Assembly: GCA_964383365.1 (NCBI GenBank)
Contig: CAYLHF010000013.1
Span: 16,571 to 80,570, forward strand
Direction: 5' to 3'
Origin: CAYLHF01 sp964383365
Lineage (GTDB): Bacteria > Bacteroidota > Rhodothermia > Rhodothermales > UBA10348
Length of the DNA: 64,000 bases
Every line of letters starts with the position of its first letter. The stretch's first letter is position 1. Position numbers and translations under genes: made by a program. Of this stretch, positions 56,427 to 64,000 are shown piece after piece. The notes beneath the pieces are model-generated. The model was not told the DNA's origin, made no database searches, and saw only the letters and a list, made by a program, of their open reading frames with translations.

Positions 56427-56993
56427 ATGAATAGAGCGTTTTCACTCGTCATGCTCATCGCTGCTGCCGTTCCCGTGTCCGGGTGGACAGTCCCCTCTGG
56501 AGTCCTGCCTTCCGTGGCGACCGAGTGTGTTGTCGGAATCGGCGATCCTCCGGTCTACTACGCGATCAAGTTGGTAACCACGAAACGTGTATCGGGCGCA
56601 CGCCAGGCCACGGGCGTGGCAAATCTGACGTATGCGAGTTCTCCGTTCGGCGTTGCGATATCTCCCCGGGGGACGTACGTCTATAACCTGGACATTCAGG
56701 TCGAGAAAATATCCGCGCGCAAGAAGGGCGTCTATGCGGTGTGGGTAACCACCCCGGATCTGGACCAGACGAAACGGCTGGGTATCCTGGATGAGCATAT
56801 GCGGGTTCGGGGCCAGGTCGATTGGAACAAATTTTTGGTCGTTATCTCGCTGGAGACCACAGATAATCCTGACGCTACGTCGTGGTCGGGACCGATTGTC
56901 TTGCGGGGAATGTCGAGAAGTGGTCTGATGCACACGATGGCTGGCCATGGCCCGTTTCAGCAGGAACCCTGTGCCGTTTACGGATTCAATTGA
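56427..56993 (+). CDS. Small secreted protein of unknown function
   Basis: The 188-residue protein has a signal peptide ending near VPVSGW and a beta-rich mature part (YYAIKLVTT, GVYAVWVTTPDLDQTKRLG, WNKFLVVISLET). YAVWVTTPD resembles blocks in anti-sigma-K-like proteins, but no membrane or helix-turn-helix part is present. It has an AGG site before ATG 56427, and its stop is 1 bp from the multicopper oxidase start. An accessory role to the oxidase or propellers is only inferred. Confidence 0.75.
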   Translation: MNRAFSLVMLIAAAVPVSGWTVPSGVLPSVATECVVGIGDPPVYYAIKLVTTKRVSGARQATGVANLTYASSPFGVAISPRGTYVYNLDIQVEKISARKKGVYAVWVTTPDLDQTKRLGILDEHMRVRGQVDWNKFLVVISLETTDNPDATSWSGPIVLRGMSRSGLMHTMAGHGPFQQEPCAVYGFN

Positions 56994-56994
56994 G

Positions 56995-58692
56995 ATGAAG
57001 TGTACCCGATTCGTCTTCACCCTGTTGGCCGGATTCTGTTCGATCGGAATGGCCAACGCACAGGATATGCAAATGAGGGGTGGCATGATGATGCCGGCCG
57101 GCGATAGCCTGTCCTGGCGCATGCCGCCGATGGACATGAGCATGCCGATGCTTCCTGGACTGGGGGGAGCTCTTCCTGTCGTTCAGCCATTCCTCCCCGC
57201 CGATGGCATGGACGTAAGTATGTTTCCGGAAAGTCGTCCAAGAGAGATCATCCGGATGGCGGGTGGGGATACGCTCGACCTCACGGCATCACTCGTCCGG
57301 CGCACTATCGGAGAGAGAACGTTCGTCATGCTCGGCTATAATGAGCAGTATCCCGGGCCGCTGATCCGCGCAGATAGAGGGACAACCGTTACGGTGATTT
57401 TCCATAATGAGATCAAGATGCCGACCACTGTCCACTGGCACGGTCTGCGCCTCGATAACCGATCGGATGGTGTCCCCGGTCTGACCCAGCCCCCCGTCGA
57501 GGAGGGGCAATCCTTCACGTACACGCTCCATTTCCGGGACACCGGTATTTACTGGTACCACCCCCACATGCGCGAGGACATCCAACAGGACCTTGGACTG
57601 TATGGAAATATGCTTGTCGATCCGGTTGAAGAGGACTACTACAGTCCGGTTAACCGGGAAGAAACGATCGTTTTGGACGATATCCTGATCGATAGGGGTG
57701 GTCTATTCCCATACGGGAAAGAGGCCGCGACCCATGCGCTCATGGGTCGCTTCGGAAACGTCATGCTCGTCAACGGAGAGACCAAGTACACCCTTTCCGT
57801 GAAGCTTGGTGGTGTAGTGCGGTTTTATATCACGAATGTGGCCAATACGAGGACGTTCAATCTTCAATTCGGGGGAGCCCCAATCAAGATTGTGGCGTCC
57901 GATGTGAGTAAATACGAGCATGAAGAATGGCTGCAAAGCGTTGTGATCGCACCGGCTGAACGATACGTCGTCGACGTTAGATTCCCAGACGCGCGTTCGT
58001 ATATGTTGACTAATTCCATCCAGGCGATCAATCATTTCCGGGGGGTCTTCTACCCTCGTGTCGATACGTTGGGATCTGTGAACGTAACGGCAGAACCGGC
58101 CGTACCTGACCTCACGGAGAGCTTTGCGACGCTCCGTATCAACGAAGATGTTGCCCGTGATATCGATAAATATCGACCCTATTTCGACCGGGAAGTCGAT
58201 CACTCCATCGAGATGACGGTTCGTGTGAATGGCCTCCATCCTTCGATCATGAGAACCATGGAGATCGACACGCTCTACGTTCCTCCCATGGAATGGAACG
58301 ATGCCATGCCCATGATGAACTATCTCTCGACTGCCCAACAGGTCCACTGGATATTGCGCGACCGGGAAACGGGAAAGGAAAACATGGACATACATTGGGT
58401 TTTCCGTCAGGGGGATGTGTCAAAAATCAGGCTCTTCAATAATCCGAAGAGCTTTCATCCCATGAATCACCCCTTCCATATGCACGGCCAGCGATTTCTG
58501 GTCCTCTCCATAGATGGTGTAAAGAATCCAAATTTGGTCTGGAAAGACACGGTGATCATCCCTGTCGGCTCTACCGTGGATCTCCTGCTGGATTCCGATA
58601 ATCCGGGGAAATGGATGGCCCACTGCCATATCGCAGAGCATCTCCACGCCGGTATGATGACCTGGTTCGAAGTATTACCGGCATCAGAATAG
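56995..58692 (+). CDS. Secreted multicopper oxidase (laccase/CopA type) with Met-rich N-terminus
   Basis: The 565-residue exported oxidase has a signal peptide (FVFTLLAGFCSIGMANAQ), followed by a Met-rich stretch (MQMRGGMMMPAG, MDMSMPML) of the kind that binds copper. All copper motifs are intact: HWHG, YHPH, HPFHMHG and HCHIAEHLHAGM. The set gives one type 1 and one trinuclear centre with an axial Met. It oxidises Cu(I) or small substrates with O2. ATG at 56995 follows the previous stop by 1 bp. The substrate is unknown. Confidence 0.95.
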   Translation: MKCTRFVFTLLAGFCSIGMANAQDMQMRGGMMMPAGDSLSWRMPPMDMSMPMLPGLGGALPVVQPFLPADGMDVSMFPESRPREIIRMAGGDTLDLTASLVRRTIGERTFVMLGYNEQYPGPLIRADRGTTVTVIFHNEIKMPTTVHWHGLRLDNRSDGVPGLTQPPVEEGQSFTYTLHFRDTGIYWYHPHMREDIQQDLGLYGNMLVDPVEEDYYSPVNREETIVLDDILIDRGGLFPYGKEAATHALMGRFGNVMLVNGETKYTLSVKLGGVVRFYITNVANTRTFNLQFGGAPIKIVASDVSKYEHEEWLQSVVIAPAERYVVDVRFPDARSYMLTNSIQAINHFRGVFYPRVDTLGSVNVTAEPAVPDLTESFATLRINEDVARDIDKYRPYFDREVDHSIEMTVRVNGLHPSIMRTMEIDTLYVPPMEWNDAMPMMNYLSTAQQVHWILRDRETGKENMDIHWVFRQGDVSKIRLFNNPKSFHPMNHPFHMHGQRFLVLSIDGVKNPNLVWKDTVIIPVGSTVDLLLDSDNPGKWMAHCHIAEHLHAGMMTWFEVLPASE

Positions 58693-58743
58693 GGTCGTTT
58701 CTCACGACCGACTGGATCGCCAGCCTCGACGGAAATACCATAC

Positions 58744-59946
58744 ATGTCAAAATCTCTATTTCTCAGTCTCTTAGGCACCACGTTTGTTCTGGCTACGGGT
58801 CTAGCTGGTTGTACGGTTCCCGTTCGAACGGTTGACACAAGAGAATTTCCGATCCGCCCGAATACAGATTCCCTTCGCGTCTTATCACCCTGGAGGTCTA
58901 TGAACGCGATCCAGCCGAATACATATTCGGTATACCGGACGAGTCGCCCGATCTTGATTGACGGCGTCCCGAACGAAGCTGCCTGGGCCGAGGCATCATT
59001 CTCGAATGAGTTCGTCGACATCGAAGGGGTAACCCGCCCCGATCCGACTCAGAGAACCCGATTCAAGATGCTCTGGGATTCGACGTATCTCTATATCGCA
59101 GGCTTCATCGAAGAGCGTGACCTCTGGGCAACGATCACCAAACAGAACGAAGTCATTTTCCACGACCATGATTTTGAAGTTTTTCTGGATCCAGACGGAG
59201 ATCACCACAATTATCATGAAATGGAATTCAATGCCCTCAATACCAGATGGGAGTTGACTCTGCGTAGACCCTATCGAGATGGCGGTCCGTATATCGATCC
59301 CGACAACATAAACGGACTCCGCTCGGCCGTGCATCTGGATGGAACACTTAACGACGCAGCCGATACCGATGTCGGTTGGACGATTGAGATTGCGCTGCCC
59401 TGGAATCGTCTGCGACAGTTTGATGCCCCTCACCTTCCACCGCGTCCCGACGACCGATGGCGGATCAATTTCTCCCGCGTACAGTGGGATCTGGAGCCTC
59501 AGGCTGGTGGCTACCGAAAAATTGAGGGTAGAAAGGAACACAACTGGGTATGGTCACCAATAGGTATAGTCGACATACATCGCCCGGAACGATGGGGATG
59601 GATACGGTTCGTTAGCCGTGCGTCGGTGCCCGGCCCGTCAGTGGATCAGACGCCGCGCGATGGTCAGAACCGGATTCGATCCCCCTCTCTCGTAGAAGAG
59701 ATGGGTATTCGAGACACACTGATGAAAATCTATTACCTTGCGGCGACTTTCCATTCTCTTACAGGCCAATATCCAAAGCGACTTGCCGACCTTTTCGGTT
59801 CAGATATCGGTCTCACCACCAGTTTCGAGTACGAATCCTCTCCCGGTGGATATATCGTTCAATCGCCAGAGACAGTCGGAGGCCGTCGGAACAGGATGTA
59901 CCTGAACCATACAGGGAGGATCTGGAAATCGAGAGCGCATGAATAG
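58744..59946 (+). CDS. Lipoprotein with CBM9-like carbohydrate-binding domain
   Basis: The 400-residue protein has a lipobox (ATGLAGC). A family 9 carbohydrate-binding-like domain lies at about 60-290, with WAEASFSNEFVDIEG, TYLYIAGFIEERDLWATI, HDHDFEVFLDPDGDH and GWTIEIALPW. The C-terminal part (320-400) is helical, ending in a small beta region, and unrecognised. The domain binds sugars or related ligands in other proteins. Its stop overlaps the VanZ-like gene by 8 bp. With the oligosaccharyltransferase downstream, a glycan-related role is plausible but unproven. Confidence 0.82.
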   Translation: MSKSLFLSLLGTTFVLATGLAGCTVPVRTVDTREFPIRPNTDSLRVLSPWRSMNAIQPNTYSVYRTSRPILIDGVPNEAAWAEASFSNEFVDIEGVTRPDPTQRTRFKMLWDSTYLYIAGFIEERDLWATITKQNEVIFHDHDFEVFLDPDGDHHNYHEMEFNALNTRWELTLRRPYRDGGPYIDPDNINGLRSAVHLDGTLNDAADTDVGWTIEIALPWNRLRQFDAPHLPPRPDDRWRINFSRVQWDLEPQAGGYRKIEGRKEHNWVWSPIGIVDIHRPERWGWIRFVSRASVPGPSVDQTPRDGQNRIRSPSLVEEMGIRDTLMKIYYLAATFHSLTGQYPKRLADLFGSDIGLTTSFEYESSPGGYIVQSPETVGGRRNRMYLNHTGRIWKSRAHE

Positions 59947-60778
59947 AGGAAGCAAGACATTTCTGACCGTTCTCGCCATAGCGTATTCCTGGCTCGTCAT
60001 CTGGTCACATGATTATGTGCAGGAACCCGCACTCTTCATGCAGGGCAAGATGGGGATGTTTGCATGGCACTTCGGCATCCTTGGACTCGTAGGGGCCGGA
60101 ACGATCGGCCTGGTGTTGCTGATCCGCCATTCTCCGGGCGTTATGCGTGCCATTTCCGTCAATCGATATCCGGTCGTCGTACTACTTCTCGCAGCCCTGA
60201 CGACGGGAGGCACGCTCATGGTGAACAGCGTCGAGCATATTCATTATCTGCAGTATGCGATACTGGTTCTTTTGATTGTACCTGCGACCGGATCCGTATT
60301 TCCTGCCGTAATGATTGCCGTTCTCGTCGGTATCGCCGACGAGTGGTACCAGTATGATTTTCTACATGAATGGCAGGCCTACCTCGATTTCAACGATGTT
60401 GTTTTGAACACCATTGGGGCGGTTTTAGGCGGACTGATCTCAAAAATATCGCTGGACTGCTCACACGGAAGCATCGGCCGGGCGCACAGTTGGTTTCGAC
60501 ATCCTGTCGCCTGGACGCTGATCTGGATCGGCCTGTTTCTGGTCGTCGCGACACTATTTGGTGTTGGCATTCTGGGACCCTGGGCCGAGACGGGTATGTT
60601 TACCCTTCACAAATCAGTTCGTCCAGAGCACATAGCTTTTCGACCGCGTTGGATAAATACCGGTTGGGGAAACCACTGGTTTCAGCTTGAATATTGGGAG
60701 GCCATCGGGATTGTTTTCGTGCTTCCGGGTGCCCTACTGCTCCCGGGTTACCATCCGGATAAGGGTGAGCCGTCATGA
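59939..60778 (+). CDS. VanZ-like integral membrane protein
   Basis: This 279-residue protein has about seven hydrophobic helices. The VanZ-like block DEWYQYDFLHEW followed by YLDFNDVVLNTIGAVLGG is near residues 125-160. VanZ family proteins act in the cell envelope, often with lipid-linked glycans or teicoplanin resistance, but most are uncharacterised. The C-terminal region has further helices. ATG at 59939 overlaps the lipoprotein stop, and its stop overlaps the STT3-like start (ATGA), so the genes are translated together. Confidence 0.8.
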   Translation: MNRGSKTFLTVLAIAYSWLVIWSHDYVQEPALFMQGKMGMFAWHFGILGLVGAGTIGLVLLIRHSPGVMRAISVNRYPVVVLLLAALTTGGTLMVNSVEHIHYLQYAILVLLIVPATGSVFPAVMIAVLVGIADEWYQYDFLHEWQAYLDFNDVVLNTIGAVLGGLISKISLDCSHGSIGRAHSWFRHPVAWTLIWIGLFLVVATLFGVGILGPWAETGMFTLHKSVRPEHIAFRPRWINTGWGNHWFQLEYWEAIGIVFVLPGALLLPGYHPDKGEPS

Positions 60779-63258
60779 CGGAAACCGATCTAGATTCCCG
60801 GCCGGATGATCAGAGCGCCGCGACTCCGGACAACCAACGGACCCGTACACCGGACAGGCGCCCCTGGATCATCCTGCTTGCGTTGATCGGTCTCTTCGTC
60901 CTGGCACGTATCGTCACGGCTTATGCGACGATATTTCCCGACAGCGGGAGGGTGGAATTGCTTGGCGCAGACAGTTATTTCCACGTGCGGCACGCAGAGT
61001 ACTCCATGAATCACTTTCCCGATCTGTTGCGCGGCGATCCGGGATCGCACTATCCTTCGGTCGAGTACCAGGCATATTCCGGGCTGTTCAATCTGTCTGT
61101 GGCAGCGATCACCCTCGCGTTGGAACCGTTCGGGGATACGGACAGGATGCTGGTATCTGTATCCGCGTGGTCACCCGTTGTATTGGCTGTACTGGCTCTT
61201 GTGGCACTCTTTCTGGTAGCCTCCTCATTGCTGGGACGCTGGGGCGGCGTGCTGGCCGCGCTGATATTCTTGGTCTACCCCGGCTATTCTCTTTCTCGCA
61301 CGGTACTGGGATTCGGCGACCAGCACGCCGCCGAATTGATGCTTGCCATCGGGAGCGTCTACGGGCTGGCAGCCTGTGTCCGGAAAGAACATCGTGCGTG
61401 GTATCGTCCGGCCATCCTTCATGCGTTACCGTTCGCCGCCTTTTTCTATACGTGGATCGGGGCTCCGATGTATGTGGCGTTTATGGGGCTGGCGGTCTTC
61501 ACAATGGTTGTTGTCAGCATCTGGACCATGGACACGTATTCGCAGATTGCGACCGGGTTTTTTCGCTTCTTCTCCGGAGTCGTTTTCTGGCAGATGCTCG
61601 TCGTGGTCTTCTGGCCGGATCTCGAAATGGAACTCGTGGGAGGCATTCATCTGCTCACGGTGTACGCAATGATCGCACTGGGCACTCTGCCGTATTGCTA
61701 TTTCCGGGGGGTGTCTTATCTCTCTGAAAAAGCCATCCCCCGATGGATACTCTCCGCAGGTACGGCCATTCTCGGAGTGACTCTGGCGTATTTTTTTTTC
61801 ACGGAGCATCCCAGGGGGCAGGTATTCTGGTCCTGGCTCACGAACGTACGGGCTCAGGATGTTGCAGAACAGGAGATCGTCTCGTGGAGCAGATTCTGGC
61901 TTACTTACGGCATCCCCGGAGGGCTCGCTTTCGCTTCGCTCCCGCTCGCCCTCATGGCGCCTGATTCAAAAATAAACCGGATACTGAAAGTCGGACTCTG
62001 CATGTTCGGGCTGTCAAGTATTCTGCTCTGGATGCACACGCACGATTTCGACTACGTACCACCGGTCTTTATTGCCCTGCTCGCCGTCATTGCAATTCGG
62101 GATCTGGCTACGTGGATCAAGCGGTTTACCCGTCAAATCAGTCACCCCACCATGCAAGGCCTTGTGATTCCTGCGTCGCAGTATGCACTCCTTATTCTAC
62201 TCATTCTGCCTATCTGGCCCCTCGGCGTTTCCCACGTCCCCTGGATACGCGAGATCGAGGTAGAGGCCCTCCTGCGTCACGATGACACCTGGTTCGACGC
62301 CATGGACTGGCTGAGAACCCACACCCCGACGCCTCCTGTCTCCCCGACGACAGCAATTAACAAGACCGAGCCGTACGCGGAAAACACGTACGGAGTCATG
62401 ACTACGTGGGACGATGGTAATTTCGTCGCCTTTGCAGGCAGAAGGCTCCCTACGTACAGCCGCTACCCATCGGCGGGGGATGCTTTGTGGCTAACCGCAC
62501 CCACGGAAAGCGAAGCCCAGCGCCATCTGTGTCCGGGTTGCCGGGAGGGCGAGCACGTACGATATGCCGTCCTGTCCTACACCATGGCGTCCGATCTATT
62601 CCTGTCCAAGGCCGTTGCCGCGTCGCGTAAGACAGAGATGCAACAAGAGGGCCTGTGGAACCACGAAGGAAAAAAAGTCCCCCGGATTACTTTCGGAGAT
62701 ACGTTTGAAAAAGCACTGGTTACGCGTCTCTTCCGGGACAATGGATCTGGATTGGAACACTATCGATTAGTCTACGAATCTTCCACGCGGCAATTAATTC
62801 AGACTGTCTACGACCCGACTCTACCCGAACTCCGTTATGCGGCTGACCGCCTCCCGGACGGTGTAGTCCCTCCCGAAACAGGCAACCATGTACTGACACG
62901 CGTCGGCAATCGTTACATCTATGACGTTCACGTCGCGCCCTCCATGCGCATTTATGAGATAGTTACAGGCGCCGTTCTGTACGGGAATGTGACACCCGGC
63001 GAAGAGATATCCCTCTCACTCGATATAGCCTCACCGGCCACAGGCACGTCTTACACGTACCGACAGACTGTTTTTTCAGACAGCCTCGGTAATTTTACTT
63101 TTCGAATCCCGTATAACACCTCTGCAGCGTCTGATTTATCCTCGATATATCCGACGGGGCCCTACAGACTGATTCGGGTAGCGGAACATGACACATTGAC
63201 GCAGGCCGTTTCGGAATCGCAGATACAGGCTGGCGATTCGCTTCTCGTTGATTTCTGA
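60775..63258 (+). CDS. STT3/AglB-like oligosaccharyltransferase
   Basis: The 827-residue protein has a short cytosolic N-terminus, about 12 transmembrane helices (35-490) and a soluble C-terminal domain (500-827). STT3 catalytic motifs are recognisable: the first Asp motif ADSYFH (Asp66), GFGDQHAAE (Asp182 and His184), and the DVAEQ motif in the fifth outer loop (Glu365, like TVAEQ of AglB). The acceptor-site WWDYG equivalent is TTWDDG at 544-548, a variant. The family transfers lipid-linked glycans to Asn in N-X-S/T. It is coupled to the VanZ-like gene. Activity is inferred. Confidence 0.85.
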   Translation: MTETDLDSRPDDQSAATPDNQRTRTPDRRPWIILLALIGLFVLARIVTAYATIFPDSGRVELLGADSYFHVRHAEYSMNHFPDLLRGDPGSHYPSVEYQAYSGLFNLSVAAITLALEPFGDTDRMLVSVSAWSPVVLAVLALVALFLVASSLLGRWGGVLAALIFLVYPGYSLSRTVLGFGDQHAAELMLAIGSVYGLAACVRKEHRAWYRPAILHALPFAAFFYTWIGAPMYVAFMGLAVFTMVVVSIWTMDTYSQIATGFFRFFSGVVFWQMLVVVFWPDLEMELVGGIHLLTVYAMIALGTLPYCYFRGVSYLSEKAIPRWILSAGTAILGVTLAYFFFTEHPRGQVFWSWLTNVRAQDVAEQEIVSWSRFWLTYGIPGGLAFASLPLALMAPDSKINRILKVGLCMFGLSSILLWMHTHDFDYVPPVFIALLAVIAIRDLATWIKRFTRQISHPTMQGLVIPASQYALLILLILPIWPLGVSHVPWIREIEVEALLRHDDTWFDAMDWLRTHTPTPPVSPTTAINKTEPYAENTYGVMTTWDDGNFVAFAGRRLPTYSRYPSAGDALWLTAPTESEAQRHLCPGCREGEHVRYAVLSYTMASDLFLSKAVAASRKTEMQQEGLWNHEGKKVPRITFGDTFEKALVTRLFRDNGSGLEHYRLVYESSTRQLIQTVYDPTLPELRYAADRLPDGVVPPETGNHVLTRVGNRYIYDVHVAPSMRIYEIVTGAVLYGNVTPGEEISLSLDIASPATGTSYTYRQTVFSDSLGNFTFRIPYNTSAASDLSSIYPTGPYRLIRVAEHDTLTQAVSESQIQAGDSLLVDF

Positions 63259-63368
63259 CGGAGGCGACGGAAGTAGATCTCCACAGGATATTGAACGGGT
63301 AGTATCGGAACGCTATACCCGACCCGTTCCATCACAGACTTCGGTCTGGGCATCCAATCAGGTGAGAG

Positions 63369-64000
63369 ATGAGATTAGCCTCCAGTCAGCCGCTAGTTGC
63401 GATCGTTTTGGCGATCGTCCTTCTTGGTTCAAGTACACACACAGCTGCTTCCCAGACCCTCTCTCAAGTACCGACGGTAGACATCGAATCTTCGGGCGAT
63501 GCTACCACGTCAGACTATACGGAGTTTGACGAACCCATACGTCTTGCTGGCACATCCTCCTTTCATACTCCGGTTTCAGCTCGTAGACGCTCGGATTCGA
63601 AAGTTACGGTGGCGTTCAACACATCGTCTGCGGTGGTCGGTCAGCCATTTCAGGCAGATCTCGTTTTCGACAACACGCAGACCACGAATGGAGGTCCGTT
63701 CGATATCTCGTCCGTAACATTCACCTACACGCATGATGCCTCCTGGACAGTTGACAGTTGGTCGCAGACCTTTACGGCTGGATTCAATGCGTTTGAAAGC
63801 TGTGAATCAGGAACGACGACCTTCACCTGCACCGCTATCACGTTCCCCAGAGGCGAGTCTCAGACCTTTTCACTCGTCATCAACCCGACGCAGGCCGGAA
63901 CATTCACTTCGACGCTGACGAGTACGCAGAACGAAGTCGATCCAAACACCGCCGACAACACCGCGTCTAAATCATTGACCGTAACGGCCCTCGGCGCCAT
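63369..64000 (+). CDS. Secreted DUF11-like beta-sandwich protein, partial at window end
   Basis: An open frame of 210 codons runs off the window. A signal peptide (LVAIVLAIVLLGSSTHTAAS) is followed by a linker and one beta-sandwich domain of DUF11/CARDB-like type (VVGQPFQADLVFDN, GGPFDISSVTFTYTHD, QTFSLVINPTQAGTFTSTL, DPNTADNTA). Surface proteins with these repeats are often long. It lies 110 bp past the STT3-like stop and could be a glycosylated surface protein; that is speculation. The full extent cannot be seen. Confidence 0.8.
   Translation, partial: MRLASSQPLVAIVLAIVLLGSSTHTAASQTLSQVPTVDIESSGDATTSDYTEFDEPIRLAGTSSFHTPVSARRRSDSKVTVAFNTSSAVVGQPFQADLVFDNTQTTNGGPFDISSVTFTYTHDASWTVDSWSQTFTAGFNAFESCESGTTTFTCTAITFPRGESQTFSLVINPTQAGTFTSTLTSTQNEVDPNTADNTASKSLTVTALGA

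Overview
The window looks like chromosomal DNA of a Gram-negative heterotroph in the Bacteroidota/Rhodothermota part of the tree. The signs are a C-terminal secretion-tail protein of type IX style (7770-10739), an S46 dipeptidyl-peptidase, two ~800-residue FtsX/MacB-type permeases with a MacB-like ATPase, OmpA with PKD domains, and few strong Shine-Dalgarno sites. This placement is inference; no rRNA, tRNA, CRISPR or insertion sequence was seen. Base composition looks even throughout, and nothing marks a recent island.

Layout. 1-4663 (minus strand): edge of a sensor/chemoreceptor gene, a CoaE-acyltransferase fusion, a large outer-membrane barrel and a HIT protein. 4810-6592 (plus): 6-pyruvoyltetrahydropterin synthase, GTP cyclohydrolase I and a reductase, which together look like a tetrahydrobiopterin route. 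6653-10739 (minus): YqgE, a small unknown and a secreted protein with about 17 ELWxSDG repeats. 10856-13625 (minus): an NtrY/NtrC-type two-component pair. Divergent from it is an efflux adaptor plus ABC ATPase (13940-16030), behind a palindrome and a sigma-54-like promoter. 16055-19310: two unknown proteins, a short-chain dehydrogenase and an MGGD-repeat protein. 19318-25791: GNAT, S46 peptidase, GlnRS with a YqeY tail, and a TolB-like lipoprotein. 26000-31578: permease, ATPase, permease. 31600-40007: TrmH-type methyltransferase, SDR, a TRAP transporter with its parts on opposite strands, LOG, DinB, hydrolase, RarA and a uracil-DNA glycosylase. 40215-46976: citrate synthase, OmpA/PKD protein, small membrane proteins, two YceI proteins and a LytS/LytTR pair. 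47142-48017: an uncharacterised protein family.

The most unusual part is 48129-64000, all on the plus strand and tightly packed. Six tandem paralogous secreted proteins (LVIVD type) read as seven-bladed propellers. Five of them keep a histidine at the start of successive blades, which suggests a metal site in the central pore. They are followed by a small secreted protein, a Met-rich multicopper oxidase, a CBM9-like lipoprotein, a VanZ-like membrane protein, an STT3/AglB-like oligosaccharyltransferase and the start of a secreted DUF11-like protein. The working idea is a cell-envelope system that makes, and perhaps glycosylates, exported copper-type redox proteins. The gene content is seen directly; the joint function is inference.

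Many start codons are uncertain by several codons. Where a downstream ATG gave a clean signal peptide or family-typical N-terminus, it was preferred.
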